Part shown: positions 5,519-6,807 of the stretch, in pieces | Position numbering within the stretch: position 1 is the first letter of the stretch | How the letters are laid out: each line of letters starts with the position of its first letter | DNA from: Patescibacteria group bacterium UBA2193 | GTDB taxonomy: Bacteria; Patescibacteriota; Minisyncoccia; Moranbacterales; DUUL01 | Reading direction: 5' to 3' | Length of the DNA stretch: 6,807 nt | NCBI GenBank assembly: GCA_002327335.1 | Contig: DCVH01000036.1 | Span: 1 to 6,807 of the forward strand | Notes under the pieces: generated by a model | What the model saw: the letters and a program-made list of their open reading frames with translations, nothing else | Databases searched by the model: none | Told to the model about the DNA's origin: nothing | Program-made: the position numbers and the translations under genes

Positions 5519-6271
5519 ATGGAAAAATTAAGAGAAAAATTAATAGGGTTGGGACTGAAAGAAAAGGAAGCTGATGTTTATTTGGCTGTTTTGAGTTTCA
5601 AAAAAAGCACGGTTACTGATATAAATAAAAAATCTGGCATAACCAGAACTAATGTCTATCAGTATCTCGAATCACTTCTTCGAAAGGAATTGATTTGCAA
5701 AACGGTTTCCGGAAAAAGGCTTTATTATAGAGCAGAGAATCCTCGGAATATAATTTCTTATTTAAATAAAGAAAAAGTAGAGATTGAGAGGAAAAAAGAA
5801 AAAATTGAAAAGATTATTCCAGAGCTAAAAACAATCTTCAATGAATCAATGGAAAGACCTTCTGTGAAGTTTTATGAAGGCAAAGATGGGATTAAATTAA
5901 TATATAAAGAAATTGTAAAAACCCATAAGGACGTTTTTTCATATTTTTCTCCTCATAATTTTTTCGATTTATTTACGCAAAAAGAAAATCATGAATTGTT
6001 GATACGGCTTTATCAAAATGGGGGAATGCTGTATAATTTATTAGAAAAAAATAATAGAGATCTTAAAAAGAGTCAAGATCAAGATTATGGGAAATTTATA
6101 AAAACAAAAATTTTACCAAGTGAAATAAGATTTGAAACTGATCTTTTGATTTTTGGTGACCAATTAGTGCTTATTTCTTTCCAAAATTTAGTAGGGATTG
6201 TAATTGAAGACAAAGCAATTGCCGAAATGCAAAGGAGTATCTTTAAATATTTGTGGAAAATTACTAGATAG
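5519..6271 (+). CDS. TrmB-like winged-helix transcriptional regulator
   Basis: A 250-residue protein. Residues 1-75 form a winged helix-turn-helix of TrmB type: the LGLKEKEADVYLAVL start, T33-D34-I35 to G40, a recognition helix around 41-54 (ITRTNVYQYLESLL) and a wing around 60-72. Residues 80-112 are a charged coiled coil, probably for dimerisation. The C-terminal half (about 115-250, KFYEGKDGI at 117-125, then DLLIFGDQLVLISF and a final KYLWK) resembles the effector/PLD-like region common in TrmB-like proteins of Patescibacteria. No sugar or metal ligand site can be assigned. The ATG follows a weak AAGAAG. The gene is divergent from the membrane protein gene and probably controls that spacer, including its own promoter (inference). 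It ends at a terminator shared with tRNA-Leu. Confidence 0.88.
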   Translation: MEKLREKLIGLGLKEKEADVYLAVLSFKKSTVTDINKKSGITRTNVYQYLESLLRKELICKTVSGKRLYYRAENPRNIISYLNKEKVEIERKKEKIEKIIPELKTIFNESMERPSVKFYEGKDGIKLIYKEIVKTHKDVFSYFSPHNFFDLFTQKENHELLIRLYQNGGMLYNLLEKNNRDLKKSQDQDYGKFIKTKILPSEIRFETDLLIFGDQLVLISFQNLVGIVIEDKAIAEMQRSIFKYLWKITR

Positions 6272-6280
6272 TTGAAATAA

Positions 6281-6309
6281 AAAAACAAACTTTCAGAAAG
6301 CTTGTTTTT
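6281..6309. terminator. Bidirectional intrinsic terminator, TrmB-like gene / tRNA-Leu
   Basis: The core stem pairs 6285-6293 with 6297-6305 around a 3-nt loop (6294-6296) and extends by A-T pairs to 6281-6309. Both strands end in T-runs (T7 on the minus strand). On the plus strand the stem has one A/C mismatch; on the minus strand this is a G-U pair, so it fits the tRNA transcript best. Confidence 0.85.
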
Positions 6310-6315
6310 CTTTTG

Positions 6316-6397
6316 TGCCGCTGGTCGGATTTGAACCGACATGCCGTGGGGCACACGATTTTGAGTCGTGCGTGTCTACCAATTTCACCACAGCGGC
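6316..6397 (-). tRNA. tRNA-Leu(CAA)
   Basis: An 82-nt class II tRNA. The acceptor stem GCCGCTG pairs with CAGCGGC, followed by discriminator A. The D-arm is GTG...CAC with AAATTGGTAGA. The anticodon stem is CACGA/TCGTG with loop CTCAAAA, giving anticodon CAA (reads UUG). The long variable arm is TGCC-CCAC-GGCA. The T-arm is GTCGG-TTCAAAT-CCGAC. CCA is not encoded. It lies 6 bp after the GIY-YIG gene on the same strand and is followed by a terminator. Confidence 0.96.
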
Positions 6398-6403
6398 GCT
6401 TTA

Positions 6404-6646
6404 CTATACGATTAATTTTTTAAGGTATTCCTTGCCGCAACCTGATTTTAGATATTTTTCTCTTTCTCTTGCTTCTTTTCTATCTTCAAATTTTTCAGTC
6501 ATTAATATTTTAAATGGTCTGTACGGCTTTGTTGTCCGGTTATATCCTTTATTATGTTGATTCATTCTCCGTTGTAAATTATCCGAAAGTCCAACATAAA
6601 TGTAGTTCTTGTTTTGATTGTAAATTGCATAAACATAATAGTCCAT
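6404..6646 (-). CDS. Small GIY-YIG nuclease family protein
   Basis: An 80-residue single-domain GIY-YIG protein of the short UPF0213/COG2827-like type. The GIY position is Y4-V5-Y6 and the YIG position is Y17-V18-G19. The catalytic arginine is R26 or R27 (NLQRRMNQH), H31 follows, and E63 in AREREKYLKSG is the expected metal ligand. The ending G71-K72-E73-Y74-L75 fits the family tail. It therefore looks intact. Members are common in Patescibacteria; their cellular role is unclear and a homing role is not shown. No Shine-Dalgarno precedes the ATG. The gene sits between an interrupted tRNA-Leu 5' half (about 20 bp upstream) and the intact tRNA-Leu (6 bp downstream), suggesting one transcript. 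Confidence 0.9.
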   Translation of the reverse strand: MDYYVYAIYNQNKNYIYVGLSDNLQRRMNQHNKGYNRTTKPYRPFKILMTEKFEDRKEAREREKYLKSGCGKEYLKKLIV

Positions 6647-6667
6647 ATGACGAGGTATATTTTATTT

Positions 6668-6726
6668 GTGCGCGCCTGCCTGCCCTGCCTACCGGCAGGC
6701 AGGTCTACCAGTTCCGCCACCAAGGC
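6668..6726 (-). pseudogene. tRNA-Leu remnant: 5' half interrupted by a palindromic repeat
   Basis: On the minus strand 6726-6703 reads as a leucine tRNA start: acceptor half GCCTTGG, TG, then D-arm GCG with GAACTGGTAGA and C. A 29-bp GC-rich block (6702-6674) follows, and then GCGCAC (6673-6668). Removing the block restores the D-stem GCG/CGC, G26 and the first anticodon-stem bases. After that the sequence (AAATAAAATATACC) no longer matches a tRNA, and no variable arm, T-arm or 3' acceptor half is found before the GIY-YIG gene. It differs from the intact tRNA-Leu at several positions, so it derives from another isoacceptor. It cannot fold into a tRNA as it stands. Confidence 0.75.
6675..6703. 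repeat. GC-rich palindromic repeat, second copy
   Basis: CCTGCCTGCC (6675-6684) and GGCAGGCAGG (6694-6703) are perfect 10-bp inverted arms around CTGCCTACC. The right 18 bp (6686-6703) are identical to 834-851 inside pheT, which lacks the full left arm. It interrupts the D-stem of the tRNA-Leu remnant. Confidence 0.85.
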
Positions 6727-6727
6727 C

Positions 6728-6807
6728 TTTGGGAAAATTGATTTGATAATAATTTCAAGGTTGCGGATCTTTCGACTTCATTCATTCGTGCCTCATTCAT
6801 TCCGCTC
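6728..6807. other. Window end without a recognisable gene; short direct repeat
   Basis: No ORF or RNA is evident. TCATTCATTC occurs at 6778-6787 and 6793-6802 (15-bp period). On the minus strand this is upstream of the tRNA-Leu remnant, but no convincing promoter was seen. Confidence 0.4.

Noticed and set aside
6404..6726. Group I intron with a GIY-YIG homing endonuclease splitting a tRNA-Leu
   Set aside because: The interruption is in the D-stem, not the anticodon; the downstream tRNA-Leu is complete with its own different 5' half, and no intron core was recognised.
6315..6741. Plus-strand ORFs over the tRNA and GIY-YIG region
   Set aside because: They run antisense through an intact tRNA, a conserved nuclease gene and the palindromic repeat; no family features of their own.
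1..6807. Alternative genetic code (TGA as glycine)
   Set aside because: pheS, the HD gene and rnhB end at TGA exactly where their families end, and no conserved reading frame needs TGA read-through.

Overview
The window reads as a chromosomal segment of an AT-rich bacterium, most likely a member of the Candidate Phyla Radiation (Patescibacteria, Parcubacteria-like). This is inferred from low GC, scarce Shine-Dalgarno sequences, a GC-rich palindromic repeat that adds an L-P-T-G-R-Q peptide inside a housekeeping protein, a TrmB-like regulator and a short GIY-YIG protein. TGA serves as a normal stop (pheS end, HD gene, rnhB), so the glycine-TGA code of Gracilibacteria/Absconditabacteria does not apply.

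Layout. Positions 1-33 hold the last ten codons of pheS, followed by a 214-bp AT-rich gap with an imperfect inverted repeat. Then come pheT (248-2668) and, 9 bp later, a soluble HD-domain phosphohydrolase gene (2678-3268). The 393-bp gap before rnhB (3662-4336) contains two separate palindromic elements: a 137-bp MITE-like element with 18-bp imperfect ends and possible 7-bp target duplications, and a 76-bp element made of a perfect 26-bp inverted repeat around 24 bp. rnhB ends at a two-way terminator shared with a convergent multi-pass membrane protein of unknown function (5268-4396, minus). That gene is divergent from a TrmB-like winged-helix regulator (5519-6271, plus). Their 250-bp intergenic region carries back-to-back promoter elements, two perfect palindromes, a 10-bp direct repeat and a hairpin in the regulator leader.

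A second two-way terminator separates the regulator from a minus-strand block: an interrupted 5' half of a tRNA-Leu, a small GIY-YIG nuclease gene, and an intact tRNA-Leu(CAA).

The housekeeping part (PheST, RNase HII, tRNA-Leu) concerns translation and genome maintenance. The regulator and divergent membrane gene look like a local regulatory pair, probably with the regulator binding the shared spacer (inference). No clear new defence or biosynthetic system is visible. The unusual material is the repeats: a shared 18-bp GC-rich core lies inside both pheT and a broken tRNA gene, and two unrelated palindromic elements sit in one intergenic gap.
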